DNA of 64,000 nucleotides. It comes from Variovorax paradoxus. GTDB taxonomy: Bacteria > Pseudomonadota > Gammaproteobacteria > Burkholderiales > Burkholderiaceae_C. The stretch lies in NCBI RefSeq assembly GCF_018614915.1, contig NZ_JAGGNU010000055.1, positions 1 through 64,000 of the forward strand. Direction: 5' to 3'. The translations under genes and the position numbers were made by a program. The notes under the pieces are model-generated. The model did no database searches and was not told the origin of the DNA. It saw nothing but the letters and a program-made list of their open reading frames with translations. Below are positions 16,950-26,146 of the stretch, piece by piece (position 1 is the stretch's first letter; each line of letters opens with the position of its first letter).

Positions 16950-18179
16950 CTAGAAGAGAACCCGGCTGCGAATGGTGCCGGGTACCTTGGCCAGCTTTTC
17001 GAGCGCCAGATCGGAATAGGCGGCATCGATGTCGGTCACCACGTAGCCCACCTTCTCGTTGGTTTGCAGGAACTGCGAGGCGATGTTGATCTTGTTCTCG
17101 GCAAAGACGCGGTTGATATTGGACAGCACGCCCGGCACGTTGCGGTGGATGTGCAGCAGGCGGTGCTTGCCCGGGTGCGCCGGCAGCGCCACCTCGGGGA
17201 AGTTGACCGAGGAAGTCGAGGTGCCGTTGTCGCTGTACTTCACCAGCTTCTCGGCCACCTCGAGGCCGATGTTGGCCTGCGCCTCCATCGTCGAGCCGCC
17301 GATGTGCGGCGTGAGGATCACGTTGTCCAGCCCGCGCAGCGGCGACAGGAACTCATCCTTGTTGCTGCGCGGCTCGACCGGGAACACGTCGATCGCGGCG
17401 CCCAGCAGCTTCTTCTGCCTGAGCGCCTCGGCCAAGGCCTCGATCTCGACCACGGTCCCGCGCGAGGCATTGATCAGGATCGCGCCGGGCTTCATGGCCG
17501 CGATCTCGGCCGCGCCGATCATCCATTGCGTGGCCTGGGTCTCGGGAACATGCAGGCTCACGATGTCGCTTTGCGCCAGCAGGTCGTGCAGCTCGCGAAC
17601 CTGGCGCGCATTGCCCAGCGGCAGCTTGGTGACCACGTCGTAGAAGGCGACCTGCATGCCGAGCGCCTCGGCCAGTACCGACAGCTGCGCGCCGATCGAG
17701 CCGTAGCCCACGATGCCCAGCGTCTTGCCGCGGATCTCGAAGGCGTTCTCGGCCGACTTGAGCCAGCCGCCCCGGTGCGCCACCGCGCTCTTCTCGGGCA
17801 CGCCGCGCAGGAGCAGGATGGCCTCGGCGAGTACCAGCTCGGCGACCGAGCGGGTATTGGAAAAAGGCGCGTTGAAGACCGCCACGCCATGCTCGCGCGC
17901 CGCGTCGAGGTCGATCTGGTTGGTGCCGATGCAGAAGGCGCCGGCTGCCACCAGCTTGTGCGCGGCGGCGAACACGTCGGCCGTCAGCTGCGTGCGCGAG
18001 CGGATGCCGAGAAAGTGCACGTCGGCGATGCGGGCCTTGAGCTCCGCCTCGGGCAGCGCCCCGGCCAGCGCCTCGATGTTCGTGTAGCCCGCATCCCGCA
18101 GCACCTCGATGGCCGAGGGGTGGATGCCTTCGAGCAGAAGGAACTTGATCTTGCTCTTGTCGAGGGAGGTCTTGCTCAT
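16950..18179 (-). CDS. serA: D-3-phosphoglycerate dehydrogenase
   Basis: Oxidises 3-phosphoglycerate to 3-phosphohydroxypyruvate, the first step of serine synthesis. The 409-residue E. coli-type enzyme has a substrate-binding half, an NAD-binding domain with GIVGYGSIG (about 155-163), the catalytic His in the TPHIGGST segment, and a C-terminal ACT domain (about 338-409), where serine feedback inhibition acts. The CDS for a probable D-2-hydroxyacid dehydrogenase begins 89 bases downstream. It is divergent from ugpB across a 211-base gap. Confidence 0.96.
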   Translation of the reverse strand: MSKTSLDKSKIKFLLLEGIHPSAIEVLRDAGYTNIEALAGALPEAELKARIADVHFLGIRSRTQLTADVFAAAHKLVAAGAFCIGTNQIDLDAAREHGVAVFNAPFSNTRSVAELVLAEAILLLRGVPEKSAVAHRGGWLKSAENAFEIRGKTLGIVGYGSIGAQLSVLAEALGMQVAFYDVVTKLPLGNARQVRELHDLLAQSDIVSLHVPETQATQWMIGAAEIAAMKPGAILINASRGTVVEIEALAEALRQKKLLGAAIDVFPVEPRSNKDEFLSPLRGLDNVILTPHIGGSTMEAQANIGLEVAEKLVKYSDNGTSTSSVNFPEVALPAHPGKHRLLHIHRNVPGVLSNINRVFAENKINIASQFLQTNEKVGYVVTDIDAAYSDLALEKLAKVPGTIRSRVLF

Positions 18180-18325
18180 GCGGAAGCCCCGGCCGAATTC
18201 ATAAGGCAGAGCCCGGAAAAATGGAGGGCGATCCTAGCATGGTGCGGCGCAGCAAGCAGACCATGCGGTCATGCGCCAAAAGGGTTTCCCCGATTGGAGC
18301 AGACCCCGCGCTCATGAGACAAATG

Positions 18326-18341
18326 TGACGCGGCCGTGTCA
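18326..18341. promoter_or_regulatory. Near-perfect palindrome upstream of ugpB (possible operator)
   Basis: TGACGCGGCCGTGTCA is a 16-base inverted repeat with one mismatched pair, 50 bases before the ugpB ATG in the serA-ugpB divergent gap. No good sigma70 -35 element is visible here, which fits an activator-dependent promoter. A PhoB box would be expected for ugp from the E. coli system, but only one 7-base half (GTGTCAT at 18336) is convincing, so the regulator is not assigned. Confidence 0.35.
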
Positions 18342-18390
18342 TATGTTCGGCCTAGTATCCGCGCTTTTCTTTTCCCCCTCAGGAGTCTTC

Positions 18391-19701
18391 ATGCGATTCA
18401 AAACGCTCGCCGCGGCCTCGGCGCTGGCCGCCACGCTGTCCATCCCGGCGCATGCCCAAACCGAGATCCAGTGGTGGCACGCGATGAGCGGGCCGCTGGG
18501 CGAGTGGGTCAACGACCTGGCCAAGCAGTACAACGAGAGCCAGAAGGAATACAAGGTCGTGCCCGCCTACAAGGGAACCTACGACGAATCGATGACCGCC
18601 GCCATCGCGGCGTACCGCTCGGGCAACGCGCCCCACATCCTGCAGGTGTTCGAAGTCGGCACCGCGACCATGATGGCCTCGAAGGGAGCCATCAAGCCGG
18701 TGGGCGAGGTCATGAAGGAAGGCGGCGCCAAGTTCGATCAAAAGGCCTACATTTCCGCGGTCGCCGGCTACTACACGGCGCCCAATGGCCAGATGCTGAG
18801 CTTCCCTTTCAACAGCTCGACGACCATCTTCTATTACAACAAGGACGCCTTCAAGGCCGCCGGCATCGACCCCGAGAAGGCGCCGACAACCTGGCCCGAA
18901 GTCGTGGCCGCGGCGGCCAAGCTCAAGGCCGCCGGTCACAAGTGCCCCTTCACGACCAGTTGGATGAGCTGGACGCAGCTCGAGAGCTTCTCCGCCTGGC
19001 ACAACACGCTGTTCGCAACGCAGAACAACGGCTTCGGCGGCACCGGTGCCCGCCTCGCGTTCAACACGCCGCTGCACCAGCGTCACTTCGAGAACCTCGC
19101 GAACATGGCCAAGCAGGGCCTCTTCGTCTACAAGGGCCGCGGCAACGTGCCGGATGCCACCTTCCCGGCCGGCGAGTGCGCAATGTTCACGGGCTCCTCG
19201 GGCCTGTACGCGCGGGTCTCCAAGGACGCCAAGTTTGCCTACGGCATTTCGACGCTGCCCTACTACCCCGACGTGCAGGGTGCGCCGCAAAACACCGTCA
19301 TCGGCGGCGCCAGCCTGTGGGTGATGGCAGGCAAGAAGCCGGCCGAGTACAAGGGCGTGGCCGATTTCTTCAACTTCCTGTCCAAGTCGGATGTGCAGTC
19401 CGCAAGCCACAAGCGCACGGGCTACCTGCCCATCACCACCGCGGCCTACGAGCAGACCGACAAGTCCGGCTTCTACAAGGAGAAGCCCGGCACCGACGTG
19501 GCGGTCACGCAGATGATCCGCAAGACGACCGACAAGTCGCGCGGCATCCGGCTCGGCAACTTCGTGCAGATCCGCACCATCATCGACGAGGAAACCGAGC
19601 AGATCTGGTCGGGCAAGAGGCAGCCGAAGGAAGCCCTCGATGCCGCAATCCAGCGCGGCAACGAGCAACTCGAGCGCTTCCAGAAAGCGAACAAGGGCTG
19701 A
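18391..19701 (+). CDS. ugpB: sn-Glycerol-3-phosphate ABC transporter, periplasmic binding protein
   Basis: Periplasmic solute-binding protein that captures glycerol-3-phosphate and glycerophosphodiesters for the UgpAEC importer. It is 436 residues with a Sec signal peptide (MRFKTLAAASALAATLSIPAHA, cleavage after AHA). The family core includes EIQWWHAMSGPLG, the YKGTYDESM loop, SFPFNSSTTIFYYNKDAF and GECAMFTGSSG. AGGAG lies five bases before the ATG. Shadow frames open upstream are ignored because the signal peptide defines the start. It is the first gene of ugpBAECQ. Confidence 0.95.
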   Translation: MRFKTLAAASALAATLSIPAHAQTEIQWWHAMSGPLGEWVNDLAKQYNESQKEYKVVPAYKGTYDESMTAAIAAYRSGNAPHILQVFEVGTATMMASKGAIKPVGEVMKEGGAKFDQKAYISAVAGYYTAPNGQMLSFPFNSSTTIFYYNKDAFKAAGIDPEKAPTTWPEVVAAAAKLKAAGHKCPFTTSWMSWTQLESFSAWHNTLFATQNNGFGGTGARLAFNTPLHQRHFENLANMAKQGLFVYKGRGNVPDATFPAGECAMFTGSSGLYARVSKDAKFAYGISTLPYYPDVQGAPQNTVIGGASLWVMAGKKPAEYKGVADFFNFLSKSDVQSASHKRTGYLPITTAAYEQTDKSGFYKEKPGTDVAVTQMIRKTTDKSRGIRLGNFVQIRTIIDEETEQIWSGKRQPKEALDAAIQRGNEQLERFQKANKG

Positions 19702-19759
19702 AGCCTTTGTCCGCCTGGAAGTCAGGCGTCGCGAGTTCGGCGCCGCAGTAGACTCCCCA

Positions 19760-19795
19760 CCCGCCTCGCTCTACCCGGAGCCCGGCGGGTTTCTT
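19760..19795 (+). terminator. Intercistronic hairpin with short T-run between ugpB and ugpA
   Basis: CCCGCC (19760-19765) pairs with GGCGGG (19784-19789), followed by TTTCTTC. The position just after the binding-protein gene suggests an attenuator or mRNA-stabilising stem that raises ugpB over the membrane components. The T-run is short, so full termination is doubtful. Confidence 0.5.
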
Positions 19796-19809
19796 CATCT
19801 GAAGGCTTC

Positions 19810-20691
19810 ATGGAAAAACGCGTTCTGTTCCGCTCCTCGTGGCTGCCATGGCTGCTCATCGCACCGCAGATGGCGGTGATCCTGGTGTTCTTCTTCTGGC
19901 CCGCGAGCCAGGCCGTCATGCAATCGATGCAGTCGGAGGACGCGTTCGGCACTTCGACCGTCTGGGTGGGCCTCGATAACTTCAAGACCCTGTTCGAAGA
20001 CCCGGCCTACGTCGAATCCTTCCAGATCACCGCGCTGTTCTCGGTGCTGGTGGCGGGCTTCGGCATTGCGATCTCGCTGATGCTCGCGATCTTTGCCGAC
20101 CGCATCCTGCGCGGCGGCCTGTTCTACAAGACTTTCCTCATCATTCCCTATGCCGTCGCGCCGGCCATCGCGGGCGTGCTGTGGATCTTCATGTTCTCGC
20201 CGGCCATCGGCATCGTGGCCTACGGGCTCGGCCTCCTGGGTTTCCAGTGGAACCACTTGCTCAATTCGAACCACGCGATGACGCTGATCGTCGTGGCCGC
20301 CGTGTGGAAGCAGATTTCCTACAACTTCCTGTTCTTCCTCGCCGGCCTGCAGTCGATTCCGAAGGCACTGATCGAAGCCGCGGCCATCGATGGCGCGGGT
20401 CCGCTGCGACGTTTCCTCACGATCCAGTTTCCGCTGCTCTCGCCCACCACCTTCTTCCTGCTGGTGATCAACATCGTCTACGCCTTTTTCGACACCTTCG
20501 CGATCGTGCATGCGACCACCGAGGGCGGACCGGGCCGCGATACCGCGATCCTGGTCTACAAAGTCTGGCACGACGGCTTCCGCGCGCTCGACCTCGGCGG
20601 ATCGGCGGCCCAGTCGGTCGTGCTGATGGCGATCGTCGTGGTGCTCACGATCATCCAGTTCCGCTATGTCGAGAAGAAGGTTCAATACTGA
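19810..20691 (+). CDS. ugpA: sn-Glycerol-3-phosphate ABC transporter permease UgpA
   Basis: Inner-membrane permease of the Ugp importer, 293 residues with about six helices. The ABC permease EAA loop is visible as EAAAIDGAGPLRRFLTIQFPLL, which contacts UgpC. Its N-terminus (SSWLPWLLIAPQMAVILVFFFWP) starts the first helix. It follows ugpB after a 108-base gap holding a hairpin and precedes ugpE by 14 bases. Confidence 0.94.
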   Translation: MEKRVLFRSSWLPWLLIAPQMAVILVFFFWPASQAVMQSMQSEDAFGTSTVWVGLDNFKTLFEDPAYVESFQITALFSVLVAGFGIAISLMLAIFADRILRGGLFYKTFLIIPYAVAPAIAGVLWIFMFSPAIGIVAYGLGLLGFQWNHLLNSNHAMTLIVVAAVWKQISYNFLFFLAGLQSIPKALIEAAAIDGAGPLRRFLTIQFPLLSPTTFFLLVINIVYAFFDTFAIVHATTEGGPGRDTAILVYKVWHDGFRALDLGGSAAQSVVLMAIVVVLTIIQFRYVEKKVQY

Positions 20692-20705
20692 AATGAGAGC
20701 ACGCC

Positions 20706-21557
20706 ATGATTGAGCGTCGTCCCGGCCTGACGCTGATATCGCACCTGGTGCTGATCTTCGGCATCCTCATCGTCGTCTTCCCTATTTACCTGGCCTTCGT
20801 GGCTTCGACCCACACGCGCGACGAGATCGTGCAGGTGCCGATGCCGGTCACGCCCGGCAGCCATCTGATCGAGAACTACAAGGCAGCACTCACCGGAACG
20901 GCCGAGACGCAGGGCTCGAAGGCGGCGGTCGGCCGCATGATGTGGGTGAGCCTGGTCACGGCGCTGGTCATCAGCATCGGCAAGATCGCGATCTCGCTGC
21001 TCTCGGCCTTCGCGATCGTCTACTTCCGCTTTCCGTTCAAGAAGCTGGTCTTCTGGCTGATCTTCGTGACGCTGATGTTGCCGGTGGAGGTGCGCATCCT
21101 GCCCACCTACAAGGTGTTGTCCGACCTCAACATGCTCAACACCTATGCCGGCCTCACCATTCCCTTGATCGCCTCGGCGACGGCCACCTTCCTGTTCAGG
21201 CAGTTTTTCCTGAGCGTGCCCGACGAACTGGTGGAGGCGGCGCGCATGGACGGCGCCGGGCCGATGCGCTTCTTCAAGGACATCCTGGTGCCGCTGTCGC
21301 AGACCTCGATCGCGGCGCTGTTCGTGATCCAGTTCATCTACGGCTGGAACCAGTACCTCTGGCCGCTGCTCGCGACCACCACCGAGGACATGTACCCGGT
21401 GGTGATCGGCATCAAACGCATGATCGCCAGCGGCGATGCGGCGAACGACTGGAACATCATCATGGCCACGGCCATCCTCGCGCTGCTGCCGCCTGCGGTG
21501 GTGGTGGTGCTGATGCAGAGGTGGTTCGTCAAGGGCCTGGTGGATACCGAGAAATAA
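20706..21557 (+). CDS. ugpE: sn-Glycerol-3-phosphate ABC transporter permease UgpE
   Basis: Second permease subunit of the Ugp system, 283 residues and six predicted helices. The EAA loop is EAARMDGAGPMRFFKDILVPL. Conserved segments VFPIYLAFVAST and FIYGWNQYLWPLL match UgpE-type permeases. It pairs with UgpA in the membrane and is driven by UgpC, which is encoded 22 bases downstream. Confidence 0.94.
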   Translation: MIERRPGLTLISHLVLIFGILIVVFPIYLAFVASTHTRDEIVQVPMPVTPGSHLIENYKAALTGTAETQGSKAAVGRMMWVSLVTALVISIGKIAISLLSAFAIVYFRFPFKKLVFWLIFVTLMLPVEVRILPTYKVLSDLNMLNTYAGLTIPLIASATATFLFRQFFLSVPDELVEAARMDGAGPMRFFKDILVPLSQTSIAALFVIQFIYGWNQYLWPLLATTTEDMYPVVIGIKRMIASGDAANDWNIIMATAILALLPPAVVVVLMQRWFVKGLVDTEK

Positions 21558-21579
21558 CAGATAAACAAGCAACGACGCA

Positions 21580-22583
<1,004 letters not shown>

Positions 22584-22587
<4 letters not shown>

Positions 22588-23324
22588 GTCCCTGGCCCTA
22601 CCCGCGCTGGATCGCCCACCGCGGCGCCGGCAAGCTGGCCCCCGAGAACACCCTCGCGGCCTTCCGCCTCGGCGCCGAGTACGGCTTTCGCATGTTCGAG
22701 TGCGATGCGAAGCTCAGCGCCGACGGCGTGCCTTTCCTGTTGCACGACAGCACGCTGGAGCGCACCAGCAACGGCCAGGGCGTCGCCGGCGAGCTTCCCT
22801 GGTCGGAACTCGCCCAGCTCGACGCCGGCGGCTGGCATTCGCGCCGCCATGCCGGCGAGCCGCTGCCCAGCCTCGAAGCGCTGATCCGCTTCTGCCTCGC
22901 CAACGGCTACGCGCTCGACATCGAGATCAAGCCGACGCCGGGCGTCGAGCGCCGCACCGGCGAGGTCATCGCGCAGCTCGCGGCGCGGCTGTGGGCCGGC
23001 TCTGCCATCGCGCCGCCCTTCCTGACCTCTTTCTCGCCCGAATCGCTCGAAGGTGCGCGAAGCGCGCAACCCGAGTTGCCGCGCGGCCTGCTGCTGGACA
23101 CACTGCAGGAGGGCTGGCTCGACACCGCGCGCCGGCTCGATTGCGCGGCGATCGTCTGCAACTACGCGCTGTGGGACGCCGCCACCGTGGCGCAGGTGCA
23201 TGCCGCCGGGATGCGCGCGTTGAGCTACACCGTCAACGACGGGTGGTTGGCCGAGCGGCTGATCGCGCTCGGCACCGACGGCATCGTCACCGACCGCGTC
23301 GACCGGTTCAGTCCCGCGGCCTGA
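22584..23324 (+). CDS. ugpQ: Glycerophosphodiester phosphodiesterase (cytoplasmic)
   Basis: Hydrolyses glycerophosphodiesters to glycerol-3-phosphate and an alcohol, acting on substrates imported by UgpBAEC. The 246-residue GDPD TIM-barrel protein has the start motif IAHRGAGKLAPENTLAAF, the metal-site segment FECDAKLSADGVPFLLHD and the LDIEIKPT segment. No signal peptide is present, as expected for UgpQ. It overlaps ugpC by four bases and closes the operon. Confidence 0.94.
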
Positions 23325-23367
23325 CTCCGCGCGCCGGGCGGATGCGAAGCCCTTCTATGATGAAGTC

Positions 23368-25773
23368 ATGAGTTGGATGCACCGCCTCGCGGCCCTGCTG
23401 CTGGTCGCCGTTCTCGGCAGCGCCGCTTTCGCGCAGGGCGCCGGCGCCCCTCCGGAAGCCACGGTGGCCGATCTGCGGGCCCAGCTCGACCGCATCCCCG
23501 CCTCGGTCGAGAGCAACGCCGAGGTGCGCGACCTCATCGCCCGGATCAACGCCATCGGCGCGCAGGCCGACAAGTTCGTTGCCTCCCGAACGGGACAGCT
23601 CAACGACCTCAATGCCCGCCTCGGCGAGCTGGGCAACGCGCCCGCCGGCGGCGCGGCGGCCGAGGACCCCGACATCACGCGCCAGCGCGCCGCACTGCTG
23701 AAGGAACGCAACGCACTGGATGCCGACATCCGGCTCGCGCGCCTGATCACGGTCGATGCGCAGCAGCGCGGCAGCGAGCTGCTGACCAAGCGCCGTGCGC
23801 TGTTCGAGGCCCAACTCACGGAGCGCGCGCCCTCGCCGCTGGGTCGCCAGTTCTGGTTCGACATCAGCGACGCCTGGCCCGCCGACGTGGAACGCCTGGC
23901 GGCGCTGGGCGACGAATTGCGCGGCAGCGTCGATACCGCTCAGGAGCCGGAGCACCGAACCGCGGTTGTGGCCAGCCTGGTTCTTGCGCTGCTGCTCGTG
24001 CTCCTGGGCAACTGGGCCGTCGAACGCGGGCTGACGCAGCTGGCGGCGCGCGTGCTGCCGCCGGGCCGGCTGCGCCGTTCGCTGCTGGTGATTGCCATCG
24101 TGGCCGCCAATGTGCTGCTGGTGGCGCTGGCGGCGCAGGGCATGTTCGCCACACTCGACCGTCACGGCGTCTGGGGACCGCACGTGCGCACGATCGCCCA
24201 GGCGGTGGTGCAGTCCATCATCTTCATCGCCTTCGTGGTCGGCCTGGGCCGGGCGCTGTTGTCCAACAGCCGGCCTTCGTGGCGGCTGCCGCCGATCCCC
24301 GATGGCATGGCCCGGCGCCTGGCGCCCTTCCCCTGGCTCACCGCGCTGATCGCCGTACTGGTCTGGGTGCCGACCCAGATCAATGCCGTGGTCGATGCCA
24401 GCTTCGCGGCCGTGGTCGCGACGCACGTGGTCACCGCGCTGGCGCTGACCGCGCTGATCGGCACGATGCTGCTGCGCCTGCACGAACCGCACGGTGCGCC
24501 CGCGGGCGCGGCTGCCGCGGCAGAGTCGGCCGAGCCGCATGCCGCCGAACCGGAACGCCCGATGTGGATCAGCTTCCTGCTGAGCGCCGTGGCGCTGGCC
24601 GTGATTGTGATCTGGGTTCTGGTGGCGCTCGGCTACGTCGCGATGGCGAGTTTCCTGGCCAACCAGCTCACCTGGACCGGCATCGTCGCATCGGCCTTCT
24701 ACCTGCTGTTCAAGTTCGCAGACGACCTGTTCATGGCGCTGGTCTCCTCGCGCAGCAACTTCGGCCAGAAGCTGCAGGAGAGCTTCGGCTTCGCGCCGCG
24801 AACGCTGGACCAGGCGGCGGTGGTGCTCTCGGGCCTCAGCCGCGTCGCATTGTTCTTCTACATGCTGATCGCGCTGGCCACGCCGCTGGGCACCAGCCCG
24901 GGCGAGGTGTTCCAGCGCAGCGGGAAGTTCGGCACCGGCGTGAAGATCGGCGAGTTCGAGCTGGTGCCGGGCGCGATCTTCAGCGCGGTCGCGGTGCTGG
25001 CGGTCGGCTTCGTCGCGCTGCGCGTGCTCAAGAAGTGGCTGGAGGCGCGCTACCTGCCGCAGACCGCGCTCGAGCCCGGCATGCAGAGCTCGATCACGAC
25101 GCTGCTCGGCTACGTGGGCGGCATCCTGGTGGTCGCCGTTGCGCTGTCGGCGCTGGGCATCGGCGTCGAGCGCATCGCCTGGGTGGCGAGCGCGCTGTCG
25201 GTCGGCATCGGCTTCGGCCTGCAGGCGATCGTGCAGAACTTCATCTCGGGGCTGATCCTGCTGGCGGAACGCCCGGTCAAGGTCGGCGACTGGGTCGTGC
25301 TGGGCAATGCCGAAGGGGACGTGCGGCGCATCAACGTGCGCGCCACCGAGATCCAGCTGGGCGACCGTTCCACGCTGATCGTGCCGAATTCGGAATTCAT
25401 CACCAAGACCGTGCGCAACATGACCCTGGCCAACGCCGAGGGCCGCGTGCTGATCCGCCTGCCGATGCCGCTCTCCACCGACGCCCAGCGCACGCGCGAC
25501 CTGATGCTGGCGGCCTTCGCCGACCATGCGGGCGTGCTGGCCGCGCCCGCGCCCACCGTCACGCTCGAAGGGATCGAGAACGGCATGCTGATCTTTCAGG
25601 CCATCGCCTACGTGCAGAGCCCACGCGTCGCCGGCGGCGTGCGCAGCGACCTGCTCTTCAGCATCCTCGATCTGCTGAAGGGCGCCGGCTTGCCGCTGGC
25701 GGTGCCGACGATGGTGATGTCGCAGTCCGAGCCGCCGGCACCTCCCACGCCGACGCCACCGCTGTCCGTCTGA
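23368..25773 (+). CDS. Large MscS-family mechanosensitive channel with DUF3772 domain
   Basis: An 801-residue inner-membrane protein. A signal peptide (MSWMHRLAALLLVAVLGSAAFA) is followed by a periplasmic coiled-coil region with DUF3772 (about 30-190). Several membrane helices from about 195 lead to the MscS core at about 600-790, with pore-helix segment ALSVGIGFGLQAIVQNFISGL and the beta-domain segment VKVGDWVVLGN. Members release solutes on hypo-osmotic shock. It lies 43 bases after ugpQ, but a TATGAT only six bases before the ATG suggests its own, nearly leaderless, start. The end converges on a small membrane-protein gene. Confidence 0.92.
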   Translation: MSWMHRLAALLLVAVLGSAAFAQGAGAPPEATVADLRAQLDRIPASVESNAEVRDLIARINAIGAQADKFVASRTGQLNDLNARLGELGNAPAGGAAAEDPDITRQRAALLKERNALDADIRLARLITVDAQQRGSELLTKRRALFEAQLTERAPSPLGRQFWFDISDAWPADVERLAALGDELRGSVDTAQEPEHRTAVVASLVLALLLVLLGNWAVERGLTQLAARVLPPGRLRRSLLVIAIVAANVLLVALAAQGMFATLDRHGVWGPHVRTIAQAVVQSIIFIAFVVGLGRALLSNSRPSWRLPPIPDGMARRLAPFPWLTALIAVLVWVPTQINAVVDASFAAVVATHVVTALALTALIGTMLLRLHEPHGAPAGAAAAAESAEPHAAEPERPMWISFLLSAVALAVIVIWVLVALGYVAMASFLANQLTWTGIVASAFYLLFKFADDLFMALVSSRSNFGQKLQESFGFAPRTLDQAAVVLSGLSRVALFFYMLIALATPLGTSPGEVFQRSGKFGTGVKIGEFELVPGAIFSAVAVLAVGFVALRVLKKWLEARYLPQTALEPGMQSSITTLLGYVGGILVVAVALSALGIGVERIAWVASALSVGIGFGLQAIVQNFISGLILLAERPVKVGDWVVLGNAEGDVRRINVRATEIQLGDRSTLIVPNSEFITKTVRNMTLANAEGRVLIRLPMPLSTDAQRTRDLMLAAFADHAGVLAAPAPTVTLEGIENGMLIFQAIAYVQSPRVAGGVRSDLLFSILDLLKGAGLPLAVPTMVMSQSEPPAPPTPTPPLSV

Positions 25774-25789
25774 GCCTGGCGCCGGCTCA
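25771..25789. terminator. Hairpin spanning two convergent stop codons
   Basis: TGAGCC (25771-25776) pairs with GGCTCA (25784-25789) around a GC-rich loop. The left arm carries the stop of the MscS-type gene and the right arm the stop of the convergent small gene. There is no T-run on either side, so it may block 3' exonucleases rather than terminate by itself. Confidence 0.4.
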
Positions 25790-26065
25790 GCCGCGCCAGC
25801 CGCGCAGGAACCACCACTGGACGCTGCCGCAGACCGCCACCAATGCCGCGTAGGTCGCGATTTGCCCGTCGCGGCCGAAGAACCAGAGTCCGCCGGCCAG
25901 CACCGTCAGGCCGGCTGCGAAATTGACGGCGACCTGCGTCCACAACCCCGTCGCGGTGCTGCGCTTGTGCATCGCCAGCCGAAACAGCAGCGCGAGCAGG
26001 AGCGCGACGAAGAAGGCCGGCGCCGCGAAATTGAGCAGGTGGATCAGGAAATCGAGCGCGGACAT
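25787..26065 (-). CDS. Small hydrophobic membrane protein of unknown function
   Basis: A 92-residue protein with three predicted membrane helices: FLIHLLNFAAPAFFVALLLALLF, TQVAVNFAAGLTVLAGGLWFF and AALVAVCGSVQWWFL. I do not recognise a named family. The ATG at 26065 is preferred over an in-frame TTG three codons upstream. The gene is divergent from hemA across 81 bases and convergent with the MscS-type gene. Such a small protein beside hemA is, from memory, common in Burkholderiales, which supports it being real. Confidence 0.7.
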   Translation of the reverse strand: MSALDFLIHLLNFAAPAFFVALLLALLFRLAMHKRSTATGLWTQVAVNFAAGLTVLAGGLWFFGRDGQIATYAALVAVCGSVQWWFLRGWRG

Positions 26066-26132
26066 GAGGGGCAAAGGCGTCGCCGGTTTCGGGTCATCCG
26101 CGGATGCGGGAGCCTATGGCGGCGGCGGATTT

Positions 26133-26138
26133 TATAAT
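26133..26138 (+). promoter_or_regulatory. Consensus -10 box (TATAAT) immediately before hemA
   Basis: A perfect TATAAT ends only eight bases before the hemA ATG. Transcription would then begin at or within a base or two of the start codon, giving a leaderless or nearly leaderless mRNA. No clear -35 hexamer is seen 16-18 bases upstream. Confidence 0.5.
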
Positions 26139-26146
26139 CACCGGTT

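Noticed and set aside
18325..18342. PhoB box before ugpB
   Set aside because: Only one half-site fits; the other matches three of seven positions and the spacer is GC. Kept only as an unassigned palindrome.
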